Shown here in pieces: positions 36,446-44,055 of a DNA stretch of 64,000 nucleotides. The position numbers and the translations under genes are program-made. The DNA lies in NCBI GenBank assembly GCA_945868435.1, contig CAMBLG010000001.1:186001-250000 (forward strand). The letters are read 5' to 3'. Source of the DNA: an uncultured Lachnospiraceae bacterium. GTDB taxonomy: Bacteria > Bacillota > Clostridia > Lachnospirales > Lachnospiraceae. The notes under the pieces were generated by a model. The model saw only the letters and a program-made list of their open reading frames with translations. It was not told the origin of the DNA and did not search any database. Position 1 is the stretch's first letter; every line of letters starts with the position of its first letter.

Positions 36446-36470
36446 CTTTTTTAATATGAGATGGTACGAT
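36442..36470 (+). promoter_or_regulatory. Sigma-A promoter for nudix gene
   Basis: TTGACT at 36442-36447 and TACGAT at 36465-36470, 17-base spacer, between the truncated binding-protein gene (overlapping its stop) and the nudix gene. Confidence 0.55.
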
Positions 36471-36513
36471 TGGGAATATATAATATATGGAAGTTTAGGA
36501 AGGGGTCTTGGAT

Positions 36514-37059
36514 ATGGAACGAATGAAACGACTCAAACGGGAACTGATGTACAAAGGAGCCATATTGGATATCTACAAGGATACGATGCAGTTTGCCAAC
36601 GGTAAGACGGAAGAATGGGATTTTGTGTCACATCGTATGGGAGCAGCGGCAGTTTTACCTGTGTTGCCGGATGGAAGAATCATTATGGTGAGACAGTATC
36701 GTAACGCTTTGGAGAGGGAGACCTTGGAGATTCCTGCCGGATGCAGGGACAATCTGGATGAAGATACCAGTCTGTGCGCAAAGAGGGAACTGGAGGAGGA
36801 GACCGGATACACCACCAATCGCATTGAAAAACTTCTGGCGCTTCGGACAACCATCGCTTTTTGCGATGAGTTTGTGGATGTGTATCTTGCACGGGATTTG
36901 GTAAAATGCAGTGACCAGCATCTGGATGATGGAGAGTCCATTGATGTGGAGATTCATACATTGGAAGAATTGTGTGACATGATTTACAGCGGAAAGCTTC
37001 AGGATGGGAAGACGGTGTCGGCAATTCTGGCTTACAGTAATATGATTCATCAAAAATGA
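36514..37059 (+). CDS. nudF: Nudix hydrolase, ADP-ribose pyrophosphatase-like
   Basis: A 181-residue nudix protein close to ADP-ribose pyrophosphatases, which split ADP-ribose into AMP and ribose 5-phosphate. MVRQYRNALERETLEIPAG precedes the nudix box. The box has REL-E-EETGY in the correct place, but six rather than five residues separate its first Gly from the first Glu. The start at 36514 is preferred to a TTG at 36508 because AGGAAGGGG lies upstream. It is followed by a SpoIIM-like gene, an arrangement also known near nudF in Bacillus subtilis. Confidence 0.85.
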   Translation: MERMKRLKRELMYKGAILDIYKDTMQFANGKTEEWDFVSHRMGAAAVLPVLPDGRIIMVRQYRNALERETLEIPAGCRDNLDEDTSLCAKRELEEETGYTTNRIEKLLALRTTIAFCDEFVDVYLARDLVKCSDQHLDDGESIDVEIHTLEELCDMIYSGKLQDGKTVSAILAYSNMIHQK

Positions 37060-37128
37060 TGGAAGCTGACTGACATAAATGGGCAGGCATGGACATATCT
37101 TATTTAGAAAAGATGTTCTGGATGAGAT

Positions 37129-37671
37129 ATGAGAAAAGAAATTGTAATTGGAGCCTGCTTCTTCCTGGCCGGAGTACTGTGTGCCTGTCTGTTTGGATAT
37201 GACTATTTTTCGACCTATGGATTTCTGAATGAATATCATGTGAAAACTTTTGCCGAGGCAACGCTGGATGTGCCCACGCTTCTCGGCAGTATTGTCTGGG
37301 AGAGAGGAAAGTTTTTCATCGTTTTGTGGCTTATAGCGTACACACCGGCAAGAAAGCTTGCTCCGCTTATATTGAGATGTGGTCTGTTTTTTACCGGCGG
37401 TGTATTTGCTGGGGCATGCATGATCAATATGGGGATTTATGGCCTTGTGGTTTTTCTGGGCTCATGGTTTCCGCATGGAATTTTGTATCTTTTGGCAATT
37501 GTTTTGATTCTGCGCAGAGATGTGCATTTGAGTTATGGAGGAAAGCGACCGGTTGGAAAACGTGTCCTTTTCACAGTCAGCATTATTTCGTTGATATTGT
37601 TGGGATGCCTGTCTGAAGCAACTGTGGGAACCTGGATCTTACAGCAATTGTTTATGCATACAATCAAATAA
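37129..37671 (+). CDS. SpoIIM-like membrane protein
   Basis: A 180-residue protein with about five hydrophobic helices. VFLGSWFPHGILYLLAIVLILRRDV near residues 110-134 resembles the FPHGxxE-type helix of stage II sporulation protein M, which works with SpoIID and SpoIIP in engulfment. It is shorter and more divergent than Bacillus SpoIIM. Synteny with the nudix gene supports the call. A strong terminator follows its stop. No sporulation sigma promoter was recognised ahead of it. Confidence 0.65.
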   Translation: MRKEIVIGACFFLAGVLCACLFGYDYFSTYGFLNEYHVKTFAEATLDVPTLLGSIVWERGKFFIVLWLIAYTPARKLAPLILRCGLFFTGGVFAGACMINMGIYGLVVFLGSWFPHGILYLLAIVLILRRDVHLSYGGKRPVGKRVLFTVSIISLILLGCLSEATVGTWILQQLFMHTIK

Positions 37672-37735
37672 TCCCGGTAAGAGCAACGATTCGGGCGGTA
37701 TAAAACCGAATTGTTGTTTTTACCGGGATTTTTTG
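37670..37735. terminator. Long bidirectional terminator
   Basis: AATCCCGGTAA at 37670-37680 pairs with TTACCGGGATT at 37720-37730, with a second inner hairpin (CGATTCGG with CCGAATTG) in the loop and TTTT on the plus side. On the minus strand it directly follows the DAHP synthase stop, so it probably serves both convergent genes. Confidence 0.85.
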
Positions 37736-37741
37736 TTGAAT

Positions 37742-38776
37742 TTATCTGGCATTCATTTCTGCAATGTCATAAATCAGCTTCTTGGAATCCTCCCATCCCA
37801 GACATGGATCTGTGATGGATTTTCCGTATACATGATCGCCGATGGACTGACAGCCTTCTTCGATGTAGCTCTCGATCATCAGACCCTTGACAAGAGAACG
37901 AATGTCAGAGGAAAGCTGACGGTTGTGCATGACTTCCTTGGCGATACGGATCTGCTCCTTGAACTTCTTGCCGGAATTGGAGTGGTTGGTATCAATGATT
38001 GCTGCTGGATTTACCACATCCATTTTGCCATACATCTCATGAAGACGAATTAGATCTTCATAATGGTAGTTTGTTGTAGTGTTTCCATGCTTGCTGACAG
38101 CACCACGGAGAACCACATGGGTGAGTGGATTTCCGGTGGTCTCAACCTCGTAGCCGCGATATACAAAATGATGCGGATGCTGGGCTGCGTAAACCGAATT
38201 CAGCATGACGGAAAAGTCGCCGCTGGTCGGGTTCTTCATGCCGGAAGCCACGTCAAAGCCGCTGACGGTCAGACGATGCTGCTGGTCTTCAACGGAACGG
38301 GCACCGATTGCAACATAGGAGAGCAGATCTTCTACATAGCCCCAGTTTTCCGGATATAACATTTCGTCAGCGCAGGTAAGTCCGCTTTCGGCAATTGCGC
38401 GGATATGCATTTTGCGCATGGCAATCAGACCTTCTACCATATCAGGCGCTTTTTCCGGATCCGGTTGAGAGGCAATTCCTTTATAGCCTTCGCCGGTGGT
38501 ACGCGGTTTGTTGGTGTATATGCGCGGAATGATGATGATCTGATCTTTGACATCTTCCTGAATGCGTGTCAGCCGGCTGACATAGTCACACACGGAATCT
38601 TCATTGTCCGCAGAACAGGGACCAATAATGACCAGAAAGCGCGAATCCTTTCCGGTGATAACATCCGAGATACTGGCATCCCGCTGTCTTTTTAATGCCG
38701 TAAGCTCCGGAGACAGCGGATAATCTCTCTTAATCTCTTCCGGAGAAGGCAGTTGATTTAAAAATGAAAAACTCAT
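37742..38776 (-). CDS. aroF: DAHP synthase, class I (first step of shikimate pathway)
   Basis: A 344-residue 3-deoxy-7-phosphoheptulonate synthase of the AroF/G/H type, which joins phosphoenolpyruvate and erythrose 4-phosphate. IIGPCSADNED, YTNKPRTTGEGYKG, QHRLTVSGFDVASGMKNPTSGD and DTNHSNSGK are conserved binding segments. The start at 38776 is chosen because the mRNA has AAGGAG eight bases before it, while the longer reading frame to 38848 would run into the promoter. It is divergent from the dehydroquinate dehydratase gene of the same pathway. The family allosteric mode (Tyr, Phe or Trp) cannot be told. Confidence 0.95.
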   Translation of the reverse strand: MSFSFLNQLPSPEEIKRDYPLSPELTALKRQRDASISDVITGKDSRFLVIIGPCSADNEDSVCDYVSRLTRIQEDVKDQIIIIPRIYTNKPRTTGEGYKGIASQPDPEKAPDMVEGLIAMRKMHIRAIAESGLTCADEMLYPENWGYVEDLLSYVAIGARSVEDQQHRLTVSGFDVASGMKNPTSGDFSVMLNSVYAAQHPHHFVYRGYEVETTGNPLTHVVLRGAVSKHGNTTTNYHYEDLIRLHEMYGKMDVVNPAAIIDTNHSNSGKKFKEQIRIAKEVMHNRQLSSDIRSLVKGLMIESYIEEGCQSIGDHVYGKSITDPCLGWEDSKKLIYDIAEMNAR

Positions 38777-38819
38777 AACGGTACTCCTTATAAGTGAAAT
38801 ATAAATAGACACAAGGCAT

Positions 38820-38848
38820 ATCTTAATTGAAAACATAGAAAAAGTCAA
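38820..38848 (-). promoter_or_regulatory. Sigma-A promoter for DAHP synthase
   Basis: On the minus strand TTGACT (38848-38843) and TAAGAT (38825-38820) are 17 bases apart. Transcription would start near 38813, leaving a leader of about 37 bases. Confidence 0.75.
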
Positions 38849-38898
38849 ATTTTTGAGGAAATGCGGGATAGAAATTTCTTTTTTTTTATATAGTAAGA

Positions 38899-38907
38899 TG
38901 ATATAAT
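38899..38907 (+). promoter_or_regulatory. Extended -10 promoter candidate for aroD
   Basis: TGATATAAT is a full extended -10 element about 100 bases before the aroD start; no good -35 is visible upstream in the T-rich tract. Confidence 0.45.
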
Positions 38908-39008
38908 TACAGCATATATATATTCATATGTCTGCTTGGGGAAAGGTGGATGTGTATCAGAAACAGAAAGACAAAAGTGATAGATTGTGGATCAGGAGAC
39001 AGGGATAG

Positions 39009-39773
39009 ATGGATGCAGTATTGTGTGTAAAAGGAAAACGAATCGGAACAGGGAGACCGCTTGTGTGTGTGCCGGTTATGGAGCAGACAAGAGAGGCTAT
39101 TGTGGCGGAAGTTCAGCGGCTTGTTCAGTTGCATGTAGACATGGTGGAATGGAGAGTGGATGCCTTCGCAGGTATTGAAAGTCTCAATGCGATCCGGGAG
39201 GTGCTTGCAGATCTTGCGCCGATGGTGGAACATACAATTTTGGTGTATACCTTCCGTTCCAAACAGCAAGGAGGTCTGCTGGAGCTGGATGCGGAACGGG
39301 TATATGATATTCATCAGGTGGCGGCAGAATCTCATGTGGTAGATTTTATTGACCTTGAGATGTTTGAGACCAGAAAGCCGGAGCGAGAAATCCGGAAACT
39401 GCAGGAGATGGGAACCCATGTCATTGCTTCGCATCATGATTTTGACGAGACACCGGAGAAGACTGTGATCCGAATGCTGTTGGAACAGATCAATGAGAGC
39501 GGAGCTGATATTGTAAAGCTTGCCCTGATGCCACAGTGCATGCAGGATGTATGGAATCTGTTGGAGGAAACGGAACGCTTTCACACAAAGTATCCGAACC
39601 GTCCAGTCATTACCATGTCCATGGGGGCCCTGGGAGGAATATCCCGCGTGGCAGGTGAGTTCGATGGATCCTGCGTAAGCTTCGGAGCCGGAAAGACTGC
39701 CAGCGCGCCGGGACAGCTGGAGATGGGAAAGCTTACAGAAGTGCTGGATATCCTGCATGAAAGTTTAAAATAA
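39009..39773 (+). CDS. aroD: Type I 3-dehydroquinate dehydratase
   Basis: A 254-residue class I enzyme of the shikimate pathway, which dehydrates 3-dehydroquinate through a Schiff base. MVEWRVDAF holds the substrate-binding Glu/Arg, VIASHHDFDETP the catalytic His, and GADIVKLALMPQ the Schiff-base Lys. The C-terminal SMGALGGISRVAGEFDGSCVSFG is typical, followed by SAPGQLEM. Length matches the family. It is divergent from DAHP synthase, two non-consecutive steps of one pathway sharing a control region. Confidence 0.95.
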   Translation: MDAVLCVKGKRIGTGRPLVCVPVMEQTREAIVAEVQRLVQLHVDMVEWRVDAFAGIESLNAIREVLADLAPMVEHTILVYTFRSKQQGGLLELDAERVYDIHQVAAESHVVDFIDLEMFETRKPEREIRKLQEMGTHVIASHHDFDETPEKTVIRMLLEQINESGADIVKLALMPQCMQDVWNLLEETERFHTKYPNRPVITMSMGALGGISRVAGEFDGSCVSFGAGKTASAPGQLEMGKLTEVLDILHESLK

Positions 39774-39783
39774 TATTTTGACC

Positions 39784-39805
39784 ACGCCGGATTAACGCCG
39801 GATTA
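39784..39805 (+). repeat. Tandem duplication of an 11-base unit
   Basis: ACGCCGGATTA occurs twice head to tail directly after the aroD stop. Confidence 0.85.
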
Positions 39806-39820
39806 GAAAAAATCCCTATA

Positions 39821-39849
39821 TTGACGATTATAGGGAAGTGTGTTATATT
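39821..39849 (+). promoter_or_regulatory. Sigma-A promoter for tRNA-Arg, -35 inside a dyad
   Basis: TTGACG (39821-39826) and TATATT (39844-39849), 17-base spacer. The -35 lies in the eight-base loop of a perfect dyad, CCCTATA (39814-39820) with TATAGGG (39829-39835), which could be an operator. Confidence 0.65.
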
Positions 39850-39850
39850 T

Positions 39851-39884
39851 AAAAACGCGTTAAGATTCTGTGACGCGTTTTTTT
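39851..39884 (+). terminator. Terminator-like hairpin abutting the tRNA
   Basis: AAAAACGCGT at 39851-39860 pairs with ACGCGTTTTT from 39873, followed by more T to 39884. The next base is the first of tRNA-Arg. It probably ends the aroD transcript, but it lies downstream of the tRNA promoter. Confidence 0.75.
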
Positions 39885-39956
39885 GCGGCCGTAGTATAAT
39901 GGATAGAACGTAGGACTCCGACTCCTGAGATGCGGGTTCGATTCCCGCCGGGCGCA
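39885..39956 (+). tRNA. tRNA-Arg (anticodon CCG)
   Basis: A 72-base cloverleaf. The anticodon loop CTCCGAC carries CCG, closed by AGGA/TCCT plus a G-U pair. The T-arm is GCGGG-TTCGATT-CCCGC. The acceptor arms GCGGCCG and CGGGCGC pair at six of seven positions, with G4 facing G69. The D-stem has an A-A mismatch. CCA is not encoded (CTCC follows). Confidence 0.85.
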
Positions 39957-40013
39957 CTCCTTTTTTCTAAGAATGCAGTAAAGAAAATTTTGCACGTATA
40001 GGGAGATTCCGTT

Positions 40014-41114
40014 TTGAATAAATATATTGATAAGATCAAAGAATTTTGTATCAAATATAAGCGCTATTTTGGCGCGGCGGCACTTTTAGTCGTATTGATT
40101 GTTGTTCTTGTACAGTGTGCAGGACCGGCGACAACGCAGGAAGGAAGTCAGGGCACGGAGCCGGCAGGCAGTGAGACAAATGTACCGGCAGATTCCGAGA
40201 TTGTAGAGCTGGAGGGCACGCTGGAGAAGGATGCGGATCCGGAGCTGGTCAGCCTGATTGAAAATTACTATCAGGCATATGCGGACGCAGATATTGAAAC
40301 TCTGGAGATGCTTGCACCTGCCATGACAGAGAATGAGAAGAGTTATATCGCAATGCTTTCCACCTATTATGAGAACTTCCAGAATCTGGAGTGCTATTCC
40401 ATGAAAGTGGAGGATGAAGTATATTTTGTCTCTGCATGCTTTGATCTGAAATTTTATGATGTGGATACTGTGGCACCGGGCATGGATTTCTTCTATGTAG
40501 AGAGAGACGGCAAGGGTAATCTGTGTATTAACAGTGTGTATGCATCCTATAATTTTAGTTTCCGGGAAAAGAGCTTCGATGAGACGGTTTATGAGAAGAT
40601 TCTTGCCTATGAGCAGTTGGATGAGGTGACATCTTTACAACAGGCAGTGCAGGCCAGATATGATGAGGCGGTTACCAGTGATGAGAAGCTTGCTGCAATG
40701 ATCGAGACAACGCTTCGCAGTGCAATTACCCAGTGGAGAGATTCTGTTATGGTTCAGGATACGCCAAACACCGAAGGGACAGAAGAAACTACTGAGCAGG
40801 ATACACAGGTGACGGATACTGAGAACACAGACAAGCCGGAAGATGCTGACAGCGAGAAGCCAAAGGATGATGAGAACTCAGAGGATGCCGAAGCGGACGC
40901 TGAGGAAGAAGATGACGGCACGTATCAGGTCAAGACGAAGGATGTGTGCAATATCCGTGCCTCTGCCAGCAAGGATTCCGATGTGATTGGTCAGGTAAGC
41001 AAGGGTGCAAAGCTGACTGCGCTTGGAGAAGATGGCGACTGGACCAAGATTCAGTTCAGCGGTGGTGAAGGCTATATCCGAAGTGATCTTCTTAAGAAGG
41101 TAAAAAAGAAATAG
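40014..41114 (+). CDS. Membrane-anchored SH3b-domain protein
   Basis: A 366-residue protein starting with TTG; GGGAG at 40001-40005 lies eight bases ahead. A membrane helix near residues 20-35 ends in VLVQC, a possible though weak lipobox. Residues about 70-245 form an extracellular domain without a recognised family, predicted to be NTF2-like from the ENYYQAYADADIETLEMLAP opening. An acidic Glu/Asp/Thr-rich linker (about 248-300) leads to a C-terminal bacterial SH3 domain (NIRASASKDSDVIGQVSKGAK), usually a cell-wall binding unit. A terminator follows. Role unknown, probably at the cell surface. Confidence 0.8.
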   Translation: MNKYIDKIKEFCIKYKRYFGAAALLVVLIVVLVQCAGPATTQEGSQGTEPAGSETNVPADSEIVELEGTLEKDADPELVSLIENYYQAYADADIETLEMLAPAMTENEKSYIAMLSTYYENFQNLECYSMKVEDEVYFVSACFDLKFYDVDTVAPGMDFFYVERDGKGNLCINSVYASYNFSFREKSFDETVYEKILAYEQLDEVTSLQQAVQARYDEAVTSDEKLAAMIETTLRSAITQWRDSVMVQDTPNTEGTEETTEQDTQVTDTENTDKPEDADSEKPKDDENSEDAEADAEEEDDGTYQVKTKDVCNIRASASKDSDVIGQVSKGAKLTALGEDGDWTKIQFSGGEGYIRSDLLKKVKKK

Positions 41115-41139
41115 AAGAATATTTTTGATCATAAGGAGA

Positions 41140-41168
41140 GCGGAGGCTTATACAAGCCTCCGCATTTT
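41140..41168 (+). terminator. Rho-independent terminator
   Basis: GCGGAGGCTT pairs perfectly with AAGCCTCCGC around ATAC, followed by ATTTTCT, after the SH3b gene. Confidence 0.85.
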
Positions 41169-41195
41169 CTAGTCTAAACATGGAGAGGAATATCT

Positions 41196-41951
41196 ATGGA
41201 AGGTAATGCAGAAGGTATTCGAATTAATAAATTTCTGAGTGAAGCCGGCGTGTGTTCGCGCAGAGAGGCAGACCGGCAGATTGAGGCGCAGAATGTGACG
41301 ATTGACGGGCGCATTGCGGTGACCGGAGACCGGGTTTTGCCGGGGCAGACGGTACTGTTTTGCGGAAAACCGGTGACGAAGGAGGAGGAAATGATCCTTC
41401 TTGCTTTCCACAAACCGGTAGGGATTGTCTGTACTGCTGAGAAGCGTGAAAAGAATAACGTCATTGATTATATCAACTATCCGAAACGGATTTATCCGGT
41501 TGGCAGATTGGACAAGGATTCGGAGGGACTGTTGCTTCTCACCAATAACGGTGACATTGTCAATAAAATGATGCGTGCCGGGAACCGGCATGAGAAAGAA
41601 TATATTGTAACGGTCAATAAACCGGTGACGGATTTCTTTGTCCGTGGTCTTTCCGGCGGTGTACCGTTAGTCGAGCTTGGAACTACAACGCGCCCATGTC
41701 AGGTGGAGCGGATCGGAAAGAAGCAGTTTCGGATTGTGCTGACACAGGGATTGAACCGGCAGATTCGTCGGATGTGTGAGTATTTTGGCTATCGTGTAGA
41801 GAAACTGGTGCGCGTGCGTATTATGAATATCCGGCTGGGTGATTTGCCGGTTGGAACCTATCGGAATATAACAGAAGAAGAATACGCACAATTAAAGAAA
41901 CTGACTGCGCATTCTTCGAACCAACCGATTCGGAATAAAAAGCACAGCTAG
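41196..41951 (+). CDS. RluF/RluB-family pseudouridine synthase
   Basis: A 251-residue rRNA pseudouridine synthase. The N-terminal S4 RNA-binding domain reads IRINKFLSEAGVCSRREADR. The catalytic segment is PVGRLDKDSEGLLLLTNNGD with Asp106, and LTQGLNRQIRRMCEYFGYRV is the second family motif. The combination with NRHEKEYIVTV is closest to RluF, which acts on 23S rRNA, but RluB is not excluded. The Gly/Asn-rich start has AGGA upstream. It precedes the ligase gene. Confidence 0.9.
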   Translation: MEGNAEGIRINKFLSEAGVCSRREADRQIEAQNVTIDGRIAVTGDRVLPGQTVLFCGKPVTKEEEMILLAFHKPVGIVCTAEKREKNNVIDYINYPKRIYPVGRLDKDSEGLLLLTNNGDIVNKMMRAGNRHEKEYIVTVNKPVTDFFVRGLSGGVPLVELGTTTRPCQVERIGKKQFRIVLTQGLNRQIRRMCEYFGYRVEKLVRVRIMNIRLGDLPVGTYRNITEEEYAQLKKLTAHSSNQPIRNKKHS

Positions 41952-42004
41952 CCCATTTGCCCAAGGCAAAGGATGCACGGACGGAGGTTCAAAGAGAGGA
42001 TATC

Positions 42005-43993
42005 ATGATGGAAGACAAGACAATGATTGAGCGGATTGATGCGCTGGTGGAACGATTGAATGAAGCATCGGCCGCATACTATAACGGACAGGATGAGATT
42101 ATGTCCAACTATGAGTGGGACAGTATGTTTGATGAGCTGACTGCATTGGAGCAGGAGAGCGGATATGTGCGTGGGGACAGCCCGACGCAGAATGCCGGTT
42201 ATGAAGCGGAGAGCGGTGAGAAGGAAGCCCACGAATATCCGGCCCTCTCCCTGGCCAAAACCAAGCAGGTAAGCGAACTTCAGGAGTGGGCTGGGGAACG
42301 GCCAATCTGGCTGTCCTGGAAGCTGGATGGACTTACGCTGGTACTGACCTATGACAATGGCAGACTGGTGAAAATCCTTACAAGAGGGAACGGAACCGTA
42401 GGAACCAATATCACTTTTTTGAGACAGGCAATCGGTGGCTTTCCACAGACGATTGCGTACAAGGGGCATATGGTTGTCCGTGGTGAGGCGGCCATATCCT
42501 ACACGGATTTTGCCCTGATCAATGATACCATAGAAGATGATGACGAGAAATATGCCAATCCCCGCAACCTGGCTTCCGGTACATTGAATCTGGATGATCC
42601 GGCCGAAGTAAAGGAACGGCATGTGCAGTTTCACGCCTTTACCCTCGTACATGTGGATGAGGATATGGAGGCGGAACTTCGTTCCTGGGGAGCTCGGATG
42701 GACTATCTGGAGAAGCTTGGCTTTACAGTGGTGGACAGGGAGGAGACGGATGCGGCGGCACTCCCGGAAGTGATTGAGAAGTGGACTCACCGTGTGGAAA
42801 GCGGGCAAATGGATATTCCGGTGGATGGTCTGGTCATCTGCTATGATGATACCGAATATGCGGCTTCCGGAAGCGTGACCGGACATCATGCAACGCGGGC
42901 CGGGTATGCCTTCAAGTGGCAGGATGAGTCCGTGGAGACGAAGCTTTCTTATATTGAGTGGTCCTGTGCCGTGTCCACCATCTCTCCGGTGGCGGTGTTT
43001 GAGCCTGTACAGCTGGAGGGAACGACCGTGAGCCGGGCGTCGCTGTGTAATCTGAGTGAAATTGAGCGCTTGGGGCTGGGCAGAGAATGTACGCTTGAAG
43101 TCATTAAGGCCAACAAAATTATTCCAAAATGCATTGGGGTCAAAGATGCGGTAGGTGAGGTGGAGATTCCAACGCAATGCCCGGTGTGCCACGCGGCCAC
43201 GGAAATCCATGTCAGCAGGAAGAGTGGGACAAGAACGCTGCATTGCACGAACCCGGACTGTACTGCCAAGAATGTTAAGAAATTCACGCGTTTTGTCAGC
43301 AAGAATGGAATGGACATTGATGGACTTTCTATTCAGACAATGGTAAAATTTATAAATGACGGCTATATCCATGAATTCGCGGACATTTATCATCTGAAGG
43401 AACACTATGATGAGATTCGCGGGCAGGAGGGCTTCGGCGATAAATCTGTTGCCAACATGGATAAATCCATTGAAAAAAGCAGAGATGTACATCCGGTGAA
43501 TTTTATTTTTGCGCTCTGCATTCCGCTTATCGGCATAGATGCCGCAAAAAAGATTGTAAATTCCATCGGCTTTGATGCCTTTTTACAGCGAATGCAGAAA
43601 GGGGAAGGCTTTGAAGATGTTGATGGAATCGGTGCGGAGCGTTCCAACTCAATATTAAAATGGTACGAAAATGAGCATAACCGCACGGGTCTTTCTCATT
43701 TGTTGGAAGAACTTCATATCCGTCAGGTCGAGGTCAAGGATACTTCAGGCGGAACCTGCGCGGGACTTACGTTTGTCATTACCGGTGATGTGCATCACTA
43801 TAAGAACCGCGATGAGTTTAAAGCCTATGTGGAGAGCCAGGGCGGCAAGGTGGCGGGAAGCGTGTCGGGCAAGACCAGCTATCTGGTGAACAATGACGCG
43901 GAGTCCGCGTCTTCCAAGAACCGCAAAGCAAAGGAACTTGGAATTCCGATTCTGACAGAGGATATGTTTATCCAGAAGTTTGGCGGGCTGTGA
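42005..43993 (+). CDS. ligA: NAD-dependent DNA ligase, divergent type
   Basis: A 662-residue ligase. The start is set at 42005 (42008 equally possible) by AGAGAGGA; an upstream TTG at 41957 lacks a site. The adenylation domain holds LSWKLDG with the catalytic Lys, and YANPRNLASGTLNLDDP. An OB-fold follows, then a four-Cys zinc finger (CPVC, then CTNPDC), helix-hairpin-helix units and a C-terminal BRCT domain (LTFVITGDVHHYKNRDEF). The usual QVGRTG motif of the OB-fold is replaced by EWSCAVSTISP, and RAGDVIP by KANKIIP. Length is normal. It may be a second, specialised ligase of the cell rather than the replicative one. Confidence 0.88.
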   Translation: MMEDKTMIERIDALVERLNEASAAYYNGQDEIMSNYEWDSMFDELTALEQESGYVRGDSPTQNAGYEAESGEKEAHEYPALSLAKTKQVSELQEWAGERPIWLSWKLDGLTLVLTYDNGRLVKILTRGNGTVGTNITFLRQAIGGFPQTIAYKGHMVVRGEAAISYTDFALINDTIEDDDEKYANPRNLASGTLNLDDPAEVKERHVQFHAFTLVHVDEDMEAELRSWGARMDYLEKLGFTVVDREETDAAALPEVIEKWTHRVESGQMDIPVDGLVICYDDTEYAASGSVTGHHATRAGYAFKWQDESVETKLSYIEWSCAVSTISPVAVFEPVQLEGTTVSRASLCNLSEIERLGLGRECTLEVIKANKIIPKCIGVKDAVGEVEIPTQCPVCHAATEIHVSRKSGTRTLHCTNPDCTAKNVKKFTRFVSKNGMDIDGLSIQTMVKFINDGYIHEFADIYHLKEHYDEIRGQEGFGDKSVANMDKSIEKSRDVHPVNFIFALCIPLIGIDAAKKIVNSIGFDAFLQRMQKGEGFEDVDGIGAERSNSILKWYENEHNRTGLSHLLEELHIRQVEVKDTSGGTCAGLTFVITGDVHHYKNRDEFKAYVESQGGKVAGSVSGKTSYLVNNDAESASSKNRKAKELGIPILTEDMFIQKFGGL

Positions 43994-44055
43994 ATAATAA
44001 CAAATAATTTGACGGAATAGAATGACGGAGTTTGACAGGAAGGAGGGCAAGTTAC

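Noticed and set aside
39781-39805. Start of a CRISPR-like repeat series
   Set aside because: Only two adjacent copies of 11 bases without spacers; a simple tandem duplication.
39733-40054. Two short antisense frames over tRNA-Arg (with IEPASQESES and GGNRTRISGVG)
   Set aside because: These peptides are a familiar artefact of translating tRNA genes on the reverse strand; they are not real proteins.
41948-43492. Open frame of 514 codons antisense to ligA
   Set aside because: Fully opposite the ligase, with no ribosome-binding site or domain; a codon-bias shadow.
43994-44055. SAM riboswitch ahead of metA
   Set aside because: The 62-base gap is too short for the known SAM riboswitch classes and shows no matching stems.
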